Shown: in pieces, positions 29,364 to 39,502 of the stretch
How positions within the stretch are numbered: the stretch's first letter is position 1
Layout of the letters: each line of letters begins with the position of its first letter
From: Microbulbifer sp. A4B17
GTDB taxonomy: Bacteria; Pseudomonadota; Gammaproteobacteria; Pseudomonadales; Cellvibrionaceae
DNA length: 64,000 nt
Direction: 5' to 3'
Assembly (NCBI RefSeq): GCF_003076275.1
Contig: NZ_CP029064.1
Span: 2,490,501 to 2,554,500 of the forward strand
Made by a program: the position numbers and the translations under genes
Notes under the pieces: model-generated
Seen by the model: the letters and a program-made list of their open reading frames with translations, nothing else
What the model was told of the DNA's origin: nothing
Databases searched by the model: none

Positions 29364-32300
29364 TTATTCTTCCAGGTTGTTAATAAACTCTAGAATGGCT
29401 TGTTGCTCTGCTTCCGTAAGTGCATTTGTTGCCGGTTCAGTATTCTGAAGTAGTTGTGCGTTAACCCTTTGCTGTTCGCGATAGGATTCACTGCCGGGAC
29501 CCCGCGGGTCATGGCATACCGCACAGAAGGGATTGCGCCCTTCTTCAACCATCCGTTCGGTAAATCCTTCAGGGACAGGGAAGTGGGAGGCATCCATCGC
29601 CGCTTGGTTAAGATCCCAGGCCATTTGTGCGGTACCTACGACCCAACCCGGCGGAGTCCAATAGAAGATATCGGAGGCAACACCTTCACCCACATCCCCG
29701 CTATCTCCGCCCTCGACTAAGGCATCTGTTGTCCCTGCTGCAGGATTCACTGCTTGGGCAGCAGCATAGGCGTCCCCACCGGCGAGCAATGTCCCACCAG
29801 CTACCAGCCCACCAATGAGTAAACCGAGCGGGCCTTTCCCTCTCACCCTTGGTCCTTTAGCTTTTGCGCGAGTTCTTGCTTTGGGCTTTGCGTCAGTAGG
29901 CTTTGAACGGGTTCCCTCCCGGGTATGGGGCTTGGAGGATGTCTCTAGTACTTTGCCATCTTTGTCTTTAGTAACTGTAATTTTTTCTCCTTTAGAGGCA
30001 TCGCCTCCAGGCCTCTTAATCACAGAGGAGGTAAAAAGTTTCTGGAACTGATACTTGCCGGCAGCAACGGTATGTACATTAAAGACCTTACCGCCACCGG
30101 AGCCCGTCATTTTTGTTTTGAATTTTCCAGTACCGATCGTTTCCCACTTGGCACCGGATTGTAGGGCTGGTAAGTACTTTTTCTGTGCCTTGGTCCAGGG
30201 AGAACTCGCCTTACCCTTCATTTCCACGGGTTCCCAGCCGGCAGAGGTTTCGACAAAGAAATCCGCCCGTCCATTGACCCACTTACCGTTGACTTCTACC
30301 CGAAAGGGTACCTCCTTGCGATATTTCACTCCCTGATCAATCAGGAACTCCTCAAACATTCGTGATGCTTTTTGTTCATCGCTTTCGTGGCCATTGGTAT
30401 CAGTGAGTGAGACAGGGTTATTTTTTGAGTATTGATAAACATTCAAAGCATCTTCAATACCGCTGGGGTCTGCACTTAGCCATCGCCCGAGCCAGGTAAT
30501 GTAATAACGGGCAGAGTGGTAAGAGAGACCCGTCTCATCATCTCGCTCCATCCCCACATAGCGATAGCGTTTGGCTGCAGCCTGGATGCTGTTGTTGATT
30601 GCCTGATAGGCGGTTGTTCCGAAAGGGTGGTACTCCTCGTAGGAAATCGTCTGCGCATTTTCATCAACTTCCAGGCAGGCGCTATTTAAGTGATTGCTGA
30701 TTTGATAGCGAATCAGACTGGGAAGGGTGCCGTCATCAATGTGGTTACGTCGGTCAATCTGCGCGATTCGGCCCTGCTCATCAGTCACCGAAAGACTGTG
30801 CCTGACCAAGCCACTATTTTGCCCGGACAGCTTTTCATAGCGCTCGTAGTTGCCCAGATATACCCGCTGCTCTTTTTGTTGAGCTTGCTGGCCAGGGGCC
30901 GCTGCAAGCTCAGTCACCTTTCGGATACGTTCCCCATCAGCGGTATACTGATAATAAGTTGTCTCGGGCGTACCGTTGAGCACCTTTTGGCGAATGGAGA
31001 GCACCAGCTTTTCTTTAAAGTTCCAGCCAAGCTCCTCCAAATGTGGCATGGAGTTGATATAGCCGTGACTCGCGTGATAACCGTAAAGATAGTTTTCACC
31101 GGCGACGCTGGTTGAGGTCATCCGGTTATTTGTCGCTTGGTAAGCGTAATCCCGCGTCCAGTTGTTTCCTGAGGCCTGGTGCTGAAGCTGTTGCAGATTG
31201 CCGGCGATGTCGTAGTTATACAGCTGGCTATAATTTCTTGTCGCCGCGGGATCACCGTTATTAAGCGCATGCCGAAAAGATTGATCATTCCAATTATCGT
31301 TGGCAGCGAATGCCAGCGCCGCATTATTTTCCCGGCCGGTAGCACTGCGCAGACGGTAGGCGGCATCGTAGGTGTAGGTGGACAGTCCGCTGGTAACTTG
31401 GTTATTGAAGAACTGCACTGGCACTGCGTCATCCAGGGTATGGCTGATATTGCCAGTGGCATCGTAGGTAAATCTCAGGTCCTGAAGTACCTGATTACCC
31501 CCCGCTGTAGAACTGACTCGCAAAAGATTAAAGTTCTTGCTGTCGTATTGATACTCAGTAACAACCCCATTACCCAGCTCCAGCCGAATTCTTTGCCCTT
31601 TCTCGTTGTAATCGACATTATTGATGATGGTTTGGAGTGAACCTCCATCAGGTTGGAACTGTTTCTGCTGTAGCAATCCCGCTTCATTATAAAAACTCAG
31701 CTCCACAGAGCCATCGGGTGCAGTCGATTGGGTTGGCCTGCCCAAGGCATCCCGCTCTGTGGTGGAAATAAAGACTTCAGCTTCCAGATCTGCTATCAGA
31801 TTAGGATCGGTCCAGTTGGGTATTCCTTTATAGTCGGTAAATAATTGCCTATGGTTGTCGAGGGGTTTACCCCTAAAATTATAAGCCTGCACCAGAGAGA
31901 GGCCACCGGTGTCATAGTATCGAACCACCCGGCCGCGCAAATTATTATTTTCTGGCAGTGGTTCAGTTTCGCCGTAAAAGATACGCTCGAAGAGATGATC
32001 CAGCGGTTGCAGGCCATCGCCGCCGATCACTCGCGACTCTGTGGGTCTGCCAAGCAAGTCGTATTGATATTGGAACTCATGGTTGCGCTCATCCCAAGTG
32101 CGTAGAGGTTTGCCATCCACATCTTCGAGCACCCATCGTTGCCCTGACTCCGATAGATGCTGATAAGCATCAACGCCAAGTAAACTGTACTGATAGCTGG
32201 CTACCTGATTACCCCGGGGGTCAGTCACTGATAGTAAATTACCTTCAATATCCAGTGCCCCAATCGCTAACATAAATTCATCACTGCCGTTAAACCGGTT

Positions 32301-35300
32301 GTGCTGAACCTGTAAGACAGGACGCCCAAGAGGATCGAGATGTTTTACCGAGGGTGTGTCGTGATAGATTTCTGAGATTGTAGCCGCTTCGGCTTCTTTC
32401 AATGGATCTTTGCCTTCAGCACTCAGTTCTTCATTGATCAGGTGGTTGACCCTATTGTGGTGCCAGGAGGAATCCAGCACCGTATCGCCTGGGTCATAAG
32501 TGGTATGATGCCAGGAAGTAAACTCGGTTTTACTGAAGGTGCCGTCCGGGAGCTCCATCCGTTGCTCACGCCCCAGCGGGTCGTAATAAAAGATTGCGGT
32601 AACCCCGGATTCCACCAATTCACGCCGGTCTTCATAAAAATGACTGGTCGAGAAGTAGGGCTCATACCGTTTGACGGGGTTGCCCTTATTATTAACCGCT
32701 ATCCGGCCAGTACCCACCCAACGTAAATTCGGTGATGTATCTACCTCTTCAATAACAACACTATTATCCGGGCCAAGGGTCAGACGCTTGGCCAGACCCG
32801 GTTCGGCTTGGTTCTTCTTCATGACGACGTCGCCAAGGCCGCCGTGATATTGAAAGCTGATTTGTAGGGGCGAGTTATTATTTTGCTGAAAGTGCTGTTC
32901 CCGAACGATGGTGGCGACCGCAATCGGTGTGCCCGATGTTTGAAAGGCATCCAAGTCGTAGACATAACGGGTAGTGGCATGGCCCAGTAGGGTCTGCCCC
33001 AAACTGATCAGCTCAGTGGAATCGGTGGCCGCAAAAAAATCATCGATGTGGTCAATCTCACTTTCACTGGTCTGGGGTTCGTGACCACTTAAATCATCAG
33101 CTTCTCCCCCTTTACCCAGCACAGCTTTTACTTTTACAAACCCCAATTCATCTGAAAGGGATTCGGAGAGATTGTTATTGGGATCGCGAAGGCGGCGCGG
33201 AGTCAGTGTGCGGAAATCAAACTGTTCAACAAGGGTGCGATTGCTCAGGGCATCCTCAACGGATTCGACAAAGGTAAATGCGGCTAAGTAGCCCACCTTT
33301 GTCTGAACGCCCAAAGGGTTTGTATAACTCACCGGCGTAAAGAATCGGGACTGTGCGTCACTGGCAATTTCGCCTTGCAGAAGATAATCCGCGTGCCCAG
33401 AGCGTATCCACCAGTTATTGTCGCCCTCGCTGTGCACATAGGATCCCGCAAGCATGGTTGCACCGTTAACCTTCCCCGCAAAGATCTCAGTCAGCAGTGT
33501 TGGTGTGTAGGCCAACTGATAGGTCTCAAAGGGTAGAGCCCGCGATTCCAGTTGGTGCAACGGTAGAGGCCCACTTAAATCGTCGCGATAATAGGTAGAG
33601 CGCAGATGCTCTATCAGACGCCGTTCCGGCGCACCGGGCAAGGGATTGTTATGTTTTTGATGGTAGGGCACTTCCGCAGCCAAGGATACAGCGTAAAAAT
33701 CTTCGGGAACAAAGTAGTCACCTGAAGCGGCTATGCCACGTAACTCATAGGTTCGCTCTTCTGAGGGCAGTGGTAGCTGCCTGATATCTTCAGTTTCGAC
33801 AGCATTGGTAAAGTCCATGACTTTGTAGCTGATGGAAGTACGCCCCTGGACTTCCTGAGTGACAAGCGGTAGATCAGTATCGACCACCTTTCGCCCATAC
33901 ATCACGCTCACGGATTCCAGCAAATTACCGTATTGATCAAAATTAAGATTAATGGTGTGTGCGATACGGGGATCGTCAATATCCCGTTCATAGGCGTAAC
34001 TGATCGATTCACTTCTGCGCACAGTAAAGACCGCAAAGGGGTTTTGCCCCTTGGGTTGAAGTAGCTCAATTTGACAATTAGAGGTTTCTACGGCGAAGGG
34101 GGTTAATTGTAGCCGCAGCGATTCGGGACTCGGATCGGTAGCGGGTGCATCCAGCGCAAATACCTCGGAGCGCAAAGGCATACTCTTACAGGCACGAGCG
34201 GCTTGGCGGTGCTCAAGAGCAGTAAGCTGGGCGAGTAGGGAACTCGGCAGACCATCGGCCACAGAAATTGTGGCATCGGGCAAATTGTGTTCAGAATGCT
34301 CCGCACTGAACCCCTGTCGTTCAAGCTCCGCATACCAATAAGAGTTTTCAAATTGAGAGAGAATTTCACTCTCCTGAATAAATGCACCGGTATGAAACCA
34401 CTGACGGGTTAGCACTGGCGCCTGGTGCAAGGGTTGTTCCACAACATTACTGGACTCCCCCATAACCCAATGATCAAACTGCTCTGAATCGCTCTGTTCA
34501 ACCATTCCAAACCCGCGAAACTCTCGCTCTGCGTGATCGAAGTAACCGTGGGCATAGCGGTAGTGGCTTACAAAACGATGCCCGGTAACCCGGTCCAGAG
34601 TTTCAACCGCTGAGAGGCACTGCACTGGGAAATGCAGTTTCGTCACCCAGGGCCGGCCTGCCTGCTCATCTTCGATATAGAACTGTGTGGAGGGGGTGAA
34701 TGTGAGGTTTACCTCCTTACCCATATTGTTGCTATAACCGGTCATCAAGTGGGGTTTGTGGCTGCCCATCAGATCGATATAGCGAAGGGGAGCCGCTGAA
34801 TCCTTGTTCAGCGAGCTTGACCATACCAAGCACTGAGTTCCGGTTCCCAATAAATCGGCCAAAGTGACATTGGCCAAATTGTGAATTTCCGGAAAGAAAT
34901 TAACTTCAAAGGGATCAGCAGAAACACGGTTGCCGCTCATATTGAGCCAGCAGCAAGCCTTCTGCTTACTCAAATAAACAATATCTGTCGTTCCGGAACC
35001 GCTGATATCTCCCAGACGTAAATGCGCTGGATTAAACGCATCTGGAGCGTCAAATACTGGGGGATTATCCATTGCCACCTTTCGGCCAAATCGGCCATAG
35101 CCCAGGTTGGGCCAGTAGCACACCTCAGAAGCACGGATGCGGACAATATCATTCAACCCATCGCCGCTCATATCCGCAATAAAGATACTCTCTTTACTAT
35201 CGGCGAATACAATGGCTGGACCGGACTCCTCATCAAATAACTTCGAAACCTGGCGGGCGCCGGTATAGCCATCCCGACCCTTGGATTCATACCAGGTAAA

Positions 35301-36965
35301 AGTGTGATCTTCAGAAACCAGGATATCTGCTTTGCCATCTCCGGTGAGGTCCAGCAGTTTTACGTGGGCGCTGCGTTGATCTACTTTGGCAAGCTGTCGG
35401 AAATTTCGAAAGTGCGGCTCATCACCCATTGCGCCAAACTCAAAGTAGCCCTGGGGACTGGAGTGAAAATTAACCAGTTGTTTAGCTCCATCTGCATCCA
35501 GATCCATCAGTTTCCAGTGGCCGCTGGTATTTTGCACCGCTGGTTGGGGGGCAACGGCTTTGGCTACCTCAAAATTACCTTTGCCCAGGTTGCGTTTGTA
35601 ATACCAGCTGCCAGCACGCTCCACCAGAATGCCGGACAGCCCCTCACTGTAGAGATCAGTGAGTTGATAATTGGTCGCGAGTCCTACCGGTGCATTAACA
35701 ATATTATCGGTATCGATGACCTGGACTTCGCGGCTCCAAATATGCTGCTGATAGTTAAATACCATAGGTGGCAACTGCTTACTCGAGTAGGTGCCATTGG
35801 AATCCTTGATATATCCCCGTGAGGTGATGGATCGCAGAAAAGTAAATCCCTGCTGATCATTATCGTCGTGCTCAAAATCCAGGGAACGAACCAGGGCGAC
35901 TCCGCCGGGTAATTCTTGAAACCGATGGAACAGTAAAACCCGCCGACATAGCCGATTGGTTCGCAATTCGAACCCCGGTTTATAATTGGAAAAGGGGTCT
36001 TGCCGCTGTATCCAATCCCCCACCTTGGCGTAGGGCGAGTTGAGGTCATACTCGCCGTAGTCAAACGCGGTATGAAACATGTAGTCCAGCTGTTCAGGAA
36101 AAGGATTGCCAAAAGCAGAGTAGGGGGTGCGGTTTCCGTAATAAATATCCGTTAAGTAACAGTTGGTATACTGAAGTTGATCGCCTTGGGAGCGGTTACT
36201 ATTGTTGGGCAAATTATTATTCAGCCCGATACTGTCTTCTTTTTTATAGGCGTAGTGACAGCAGTTACCCATGTCGTCAAAAATAAATTCGGGCAACCAC
36301 TCAAACACCTTTCTACTGTCATCAGGATCAGAGATCCTGCTGGCTGAACTCCAACCCAGAAGAATAGTGATGTTATCCCTTGTGATTACCCTCCAGCGCA
36401 CCTCAAGGCTGCTTTTATGTAACCATCGTTCGATGCGGCTGTAAAGACCTTCAACTCTCGGTCGGTAACAGCGTATTTGAAACTGACCATCACCGGAATC
36501 CCTTTCCCGTAATTCGTAGCTTCCATCAGAATTTTGTAAGAAGTTACCTCCTGGACCTCGGGCAAACTCGGGCACCAGATCCTCAGCGCTGGCATATAAA
36601 TATGTATCTGAATCTTCCAGGTCATTGTATTGTGGTAACTGACGATTGGTTTTACGCGTAATCGATTCCAGATTAATAGTCCAGCCCAAACCGAAGATCC
36701 CATTTCCTGAGCCAGAACTGTAATTCAATTGAACCTGTGGAGATACGCCACGAGCCGGTGCAACAGGTAGGGGAATTGAAAATGAGGCGGTCCCATTTGA
36801 TCCATTCACAGAAAGTTTTTCATCAATACCACGAATGGCACCGCCAGCTTGAGGCAATTCAATTTTGGGGACTTCAACGGTTTTCAGCTCAGAAAGACCG
36901 CCTTGCAGATTGAAGGGGCCGGACTTAGGGGGCTCTGCGCTATCGTCTTGCATACCGGTATCCAT
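29364..36965 (-). CDS. Tc toxin TcB-TcC fusion with Rhs cocoon and putative PD-(D/E)XK nuclease tail
   Basis: 2533 residues combining what are often two genes. The N-terminus is SpvB-like (about residues 45-350, LPVAPARGVSPQVQLNY). FG-GAP/VCBS-type propeller repeats follow (about 480-660: DLDADG, DLTGDG, DMSGDG, DISGSG), then TcdB middle domains and many YD/Rhs repeats (about 1500-2130). The Rhs core GLSYHSARYY ... DPSGIEDALNVYQYSKNNP is at about 2140-2185, where self-cleavage by the cocoon aspartyl protease is known in homologues. The last ~345 residues are the variable payload: ADFFVE (Asp2235), VEMKGK (Glu2248, Lys2250) and TKAQKKYL recall restriction-endonuclease-fold nucleases. A polybasic stretch, a Gly/Ala-rich hydrophobic segment and FCAVCHDP close the protein. 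It is first gene of the operon with tcA. Confidence 0.92.
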   Translation of the reverse strand: MDTGMQDDSAEPPKSGPFNLQGGLSELKTVEVPKIELPQAGGAIRGIDEKLSVNGSNGTASFSIPLPVAPARGVSPQVQLNYSSGSGNGIFGLGWTINLESITRKTNRQLPQYNDLEDSDTYLYASAEDLVPEFARGPGGNFLQNSDGSYELRERDSGDGQFQIRCYRPRVEGLYSRIERWLHKSSLEVRWRVITRDNITILLGWSSASRISDPDDSRKVFEWLPEFIFDDMGNCCHYAYKKEDSIGLNNNLPNNSNRSQGDQLQYTNCYLTDIYYGNRTPYSAFGNPFPEQLDYMFHTAFDYGEYDLNSPYAKVGDWIQRQDPFSNYKPGFELRTNRLCRRVLLFHRFQELPGGVALVRSLDFEHDDNDQQGFTFLRSITSRGYIKDSNGTYSSKQLPPMVFNYQQHIWSREVQVIDTDNIVNAPVGLATNYQLTDLYSEGLSGILVERAGSWYYKRNLGKGNFEVAKAVAPQPAVQNTSGHWKLMDLDADGAKQLVNFHSSPQGYFEFGAMGDEPHFRNFRQLAKVDQRSAHVKLLDLTGDGKADILVSEDHTFTWYESKGRDGYTGARQVSKLFDEESGPAIVFADSKESIFIADMSGDGLNDIVRIRASEVCYWPNLGYGRFGRKVAMDNPPVFDAPDAFNPAHLRLGDISGSGTTDIVYLSKQKACCWLNMSGNRVSADPFEVNFFPEIHNLANVTLADLLGTGTQCLVWSSSLNKDSAAPLRYIDLMGSHKPHLMTGYSNNMGKEVNLTFTPSTQFYIEDEQAGRPWVTKLHFPVQCLSAVETLDRVTGHRFVSHYRYAHGYFDHAEREFRGFGMVEQSDSEQFDHWVMGESSNVVEQPLHQAPVLTRQWFHTGAFIQESEILSQFENSYWYAELERQGFSAEHSEHNLPDATISVADGLPSSLLAQLTALEHRQAARACKSMPLRSEVFALDAPATDPSPESLRLQLTPFAVETSNCQIELLQPKGQNPFAVFTVRRSESISYAYERDIDDPRIAHTINLNFDQYGNLLESVSVMYGRKVVDTDLPLVTQEVQGRTSISYKVMDFTNAVETEDIRQLPLPSEERTYELRGIAASGDYFVPEDFYAVSLAAEVPYHQKHNNPLPGAPERRLIEHLRSTYYRDDLSGPLPLHQLESRALPFETYQLAYTPTLLTEIFAGKVNGATMLAGSYVHSEGDNNWWIRSGHADYLLQGEIASDAQSRFFTPVSYTNPLGVQTKVGYLAAFTFVESVEDALSNRTLVEQFDFRTLTPRRLRDPNNNLSESLSDELGFVKVKAVLGKGGEADDLSGHEPQTSESEIDHIDDFFAATDSTELISLGQTLLGHATTRYVYDLDAFQTSGTPIAVATIVREQHFQQNNNSPLQISFQYHGGLGDVVMKKNQAEPGLAKRLTLGPDNSVVIEEVDTSPNLRWVGTGRIAVNNKGNPVKRYEPYFSTSHFYEDRRELVESGVTAIFYYDPLGREQRMELPDGTFSKTEFTSWHHTTYDPGDTVLDSSWHHNRVNHLINEELSAEGKDPLKEAEAATISEIYHDTPSVKHLDPLGRPVLQVQHNRFNGSDEFMLAIGALDIEGNLLSVTDPRGNQVASYQYSLLGVDAYQHLSESGQRWVLEDVDGKPLRTWDERNHEFQYQYDLLGRPTESRVIGGDGLQPLDHLFERIFYGETEPLPENNNLRGRVVRYYDTGGLSLVQAYNFRGKPLDNHRQLFTDYKGIPNWTDPNLIADLEAEVFISTTERDALGRPTQSTAPDGSVELSFYNEAGLLQQKQFQPDGGSLQTIINNVDYNEKGQRIRLELGNGVVTEYQYDSKNFNLLRVSSTAGGNQVLQDLRFTYDATGNISHTLDDAVPVQFFNNQVTSGLSTYTYDAAYRLRSATGRENNAALAFAANDNWNDQSFRHALNNGDPAATRNYSQLYNYDIAGNLQQLQHQASGNNWTRDYAYQATNNRMTSTSVAGENYLYGYHASHGYINSMPHLEELGWNFKEKLVLSIRQKVLNGTPETTYYQYTADGERIRKVTELAAAPGQQAQQKEQRVYLGNYERYEKLSGQNSGLVRHSLSVTDEQGRIAQIDRRNHIDDGTLPSLIRYQISNHLNSACLEVDENAQTISYEEYHPFGTTAYQAINNSIQAAAKRYRYVGMERDDETGLSYHSARYYITWLGRWLSADPSGIEDALNVYQYSKNNPVSLTDTNGHESDEQKASRMFEEFLIDQGVKYRKEVPFRVEVNGKWVNGRADFFVETSAGWEPVEMKGKASSPWTKAQKKYLPALQSGAKWETIGTGKFKTKMTGSGGGKVFNVHTVAAGKYQFQKLFTSSVIKRPGGDASKGEKITVTKDKDGKVLETSSKPHTREGTRSKPTDAKPKARTRAKAKGPRVRGKGPLGLLIGGLVAGGTLLAGGDAYAAAQAVNPAAGTTDALVEGGDSGDVGEGVASDIFYWTPPGWVVGTAQMAWDLNQAAMDASHFPVPEGFTERMVEEGRNPFCAVCHDPRGPGSESYREQQRVNAQLLQNTEPATNALTEAEQQAILEFINNLEE

Positions 36966-37263
36966 TAGGGCTAAGGCCGTGTTGATAACTCAGTTGACGT
37001 AAGACTACTTTTATTTTTCTGACTGGTGCACAAACAACCCAGTGACAGGGAGTTCCAACTATAACGACTCGCAAGACATCATCAAGCCTTTGTGATCAAA
37101 CAATATTTGGCGGGTGGTTCCTAGTAAAAATTATTTCCTTTGTCCCGCTGCATCCTACTCTCTACTTAGTCTTGAATTTTGTTAGCGCATCAAGCTAGCA
37201 ATAATTAAAGCCAAAAACGTGAACCTTCCGCAGTAGCGGTCATGAGTAGGGCAGGGGACACCT
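36966..37263. promoter_or_regulatory. Divergent promoter region of the Tc operon and the 595-aa exported protein
   Basis: The only space from which the two-gene toxin operon (minus) and the following plus-strand gene can be transcribed. No strong palindrome or operator was recognised by eye. Confidence 0.4.
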
Positions 37264-39051
37264 ATGAGAACCACGGCATATATTGCACTTTCATTACTTT
37301 TAACCTCCACAATTCCAATTTCTGTCAACGCCCAGTGGGCTATTCCAGAAATAGGGCCGCCGGATTATCCTGATACACTATGCAAGCAGGTCAAACCCGA
37401 TTTTGACAAGCTATCTAAAGCGCCAGTTGATGAATGCTTTAATGGCATTGGCCAACCCTATCCAGAGTTAGTGGATGGCGTCTGTTCGGCGGGACAACCT
37501 AAACGCAACGGTACGCGGATTTGGGGGATGGCTGAATCTCCCCAATATTTATACTGGGGAACCGGCAGCAATTTTCTCTGTACCGCACAAGCATCTCCAA
37601 CCGCAGTATTGACTCCGCTATTCGCCCCAACCCAGGGTTGGGTATGCGAGTTTGCCGACGGGATACTCGCTCAGGAAAACCCAAACCTTAAGAACCTTGG
37701 GGACTGGCGGGCACCCTCTGCCTACCGTATGGATACCTGTACACTTGAGGTCACAGAAATTACTCCCACTTACGATCCGCTTCTACAGGACACCCTTGGA
37801 TTACGCTCGGGTGGCTACGCGGACGACGTGATTTTTCTTGCAGGGCCGGGTGGCATCCAGGAGGGAATTGCCGGCGTGGGCAGCGGTACCAGCATTATCA
37901 TGATGGCCTGGCAGGCCAGTACCGGACAGTATCTGGGTTCAAAGAAATTTCCTGAATATTCGAATATCCGCGAGTTTCTCAACTACGAGGGCGTTTTATA
38001 TACTGGCGTGCGATTGCAAGAGGATCTTGGCGGATCGGGCCGGGTTCTGCGTTGGATGGGCGATCTCGATGATCCATTCAATTTTGAAGTCATCGGCACT
38101 ATGGAAAGTACTCCAGCAGACATGACGATACACAACGGGCGTATATTTGCGTCTACCTGGCCGAACGGTGATATTGAAACAGGAGAGGTGCAAGCCTACG
38201 CCGGGATAGTGATGAGTCCCCAAATACCTTCAGGTGGGTTCATGCCCGATGATGTTGAAGAGTGGGAGGAAGTCTGGAATATTACCGAGTATGAACCAGA
38301 CCCTGTCAGCGCTCGGGCCTATGCCGGTGGAGATATTACTTCATGGCGTGGGAATCTCTACTGGGGTACGATCAACTTTCCGTTCGGTGGATTCAGGAGC
38401 CATGTTCTCGCCTATGGTGAAACATGGGATACTCCTGTTGGACAGCTGGACACCATTACGGCAACCCATAGAGCAACCACCGTATTCCGCGGGGACAGCT
38501 TTGACGGAGAAGGGCAGCCAAATGTTGAAGTTCTCTATGGGTATGAAACGGTTCAGGCTTGGGACCCGGATCTCAACGAGTTTGTGGAAACACAAACCTT
38601 GGCCGGGCCTCCAAAGTTAGGTGGAGCCGGATTGGGCTGGCCATTTAATGTATACACCTGGCGCCTGGGAGTGACTGGAGACAATCTGTATCTGGCTACA
38701 CTGGACATCAGTTCACTTATACCGAGTGTCGTTGATCTTGCGGATGAGCTTCCCGCGGAATTGCTGATGCTCCTTAAGGATGCGTTATCCAACCCAACAA
38801 TCTCTGGTGCAAAACTTTATCGTTTTTTCTCTCCAGATATACAGGCAATCCCTACCACTATAAATGGTGCAGGCAATTCGGCCAATTTCGGTTTCCGTAC
38901 GATGATCAACCACCCAACTTTTATGTGGCTGGGCACCGCAAACCCCTTCCACCTAAACCCCGAAGGGGGTTGGGAATTGTATCGGTATGCACCGATTGGA
39001 CCGATTCCAGCGAATCAGTCGACATGGGTGGATGGGGCGAAGTCTGATTAA
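37264..39051 (+). CDS. Exported protein of unknown function, possibly a beta-propeller
   Basis: 595 residues with a clear signal peptide cleaved after SVNA (residue 23). The mature protein has recurrent Trp/Gly motifs of similar shape (LYWGTGSNFLCT, ILAQENPNL, GVLYTGVRL, GRIFASTWPNGD, GNLYWGTINFPFGG, DNLYLATLDIS, FMWLGTANPFHL). This spacing suggests repeated beta-sheet blades. Four N-terminal Cys could form disulfides. It is transcribed away from the Tc operon, sharing only the promoter region, and has its own terminator. I do not recognise the family, and a role connected with the toxin is only a positional guess. Confidence 0.72.
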   Translation: MRTTAYIALSLLLTSTIPISVNAQWAIPEIGPPDYPDTLCKQVKPDFDKLSKAPVDECFNGIGQPYPELVDGVCSAGQPKRNGTRIWGMAESPQYLYWGTGSNFLCTAQASPTAVLTPLFAPTQGWVCEFADGILAQENPNLKNLGDWRAPSAYRMDTCTLEVTEITPTYDPLLQDTLGLRSGGYADDVIFLAGPGGIQEGIAGVGSGTSIIMMAWQASTGQYLGSKKFPEYSNIREFLNYEGVLYTGVRLQEDLGGSGRVLRWMGDLDDPFNFEVIGTMESTPADMTIHNGRIFASTWPNGDIETGEVQAYAGIVMSPQIPSGGFMPDDVEEWEEVWNITEYEPDPVSARAYAGGDITSWRGNLYWGTINFPFGGFRSHVLAYGETWDTPVGQLDTITATHRATTVFRGDSFDGEGQPNVEVLYGYETVQAWDPDLNEFVETQTLAGPPKLGGAGLGWPFNVYTWRLGVTGDNLYLATLDISSLIPSVVDLADELPAELLMLLKDALSNPTISGAKLYRFFSPDIQAIPTTINGAGNSANFGFRTMINHPTFMWLGTANPFHLNPEGGWELYRYAPIGPIPANQSTWVDGAKSD

Positions 39052-39073
39052 TTCAACGTCTTCACTGTAGCCC

Positions 39074-39110
39074 AAACCCGCTCTCACGGACACGGAGAGC
39101 GGGTTTCTGC
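39074..39110 (+). terminator. Terminator after the 595-aa exported protein
   Basis: A perfect 12-bp GC-rich stem (AAACCCGCTCTC at 39074-39085 with 39095-39106) has a 9-nt loop and ends in a short T-run. It is placed directly after the stop codon. Confidence 0.82.
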
Positions 39111-39193
39111 GGATCGTAGGCTACCTGTAGTGGTCTACTAAACCCGGACACCAATTTAGGTGGTAAAGTTGCCATCGAAAATAGAGGTGTTCA

Positions 39194-39502
39194 ATGAGTA
39201 GACAACGTCGATCCTTTTCTCCTGAATTTAAATTAGAGGCTGCCCGCTTGGTAGTAGATCAGGGCTATTCAATTGCTGAAGCAGCACGGTCGCTGGATGT
39301 TGGTACAACGGCTATCCGCCGTTGGGTGAAGCAACTAGAGGCAGAGCGAGGTGGAGAGACGCCTGCAAGTAAAGCGCTTACCACTGAGCAACAGAAAATT
39401 CAGGAGCTTGAAGCCCGTATCAATCGCCTGGAAAGGGAGAAAGAGATACTAAAAAAGGCTACCGCTCTCTTGATGTCCGACGAGATGAATCGTACGCGCT
39501 GA
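39194..39502 (+). CDS. IS3-family transposase OrfA
   Basis: 102 residues with the usual helix-turn-helix (RRSFSPEFKLEAARLVVDQG ... SLDVGTTAIRRW) and a leucine-zipper-like coiled coil (QELEARINRLEREKEILKKATALL). It is complete in length. Without a functional OrfB fusion it can bind IS ends but not transpose them. Confidence 0.9.
   Translation: MSRQRRSFSPEFKLEAARLVVDQGYSIAEAARSLDVGTTAIRRWVKQLEAERGGETPASKALTTEQQKIQELEARINRLEREKEILKKATALLMSDEMNRTR

Noticed and set aside
37264..39051. Immunity protein for the putative nuclease payload.
   Set aside because: The protein is exported and much larger than nuclease immunity proteins, is transcribed divergently, and Tc payloads are shielded inside the cocoon, so no immunity gene is required.
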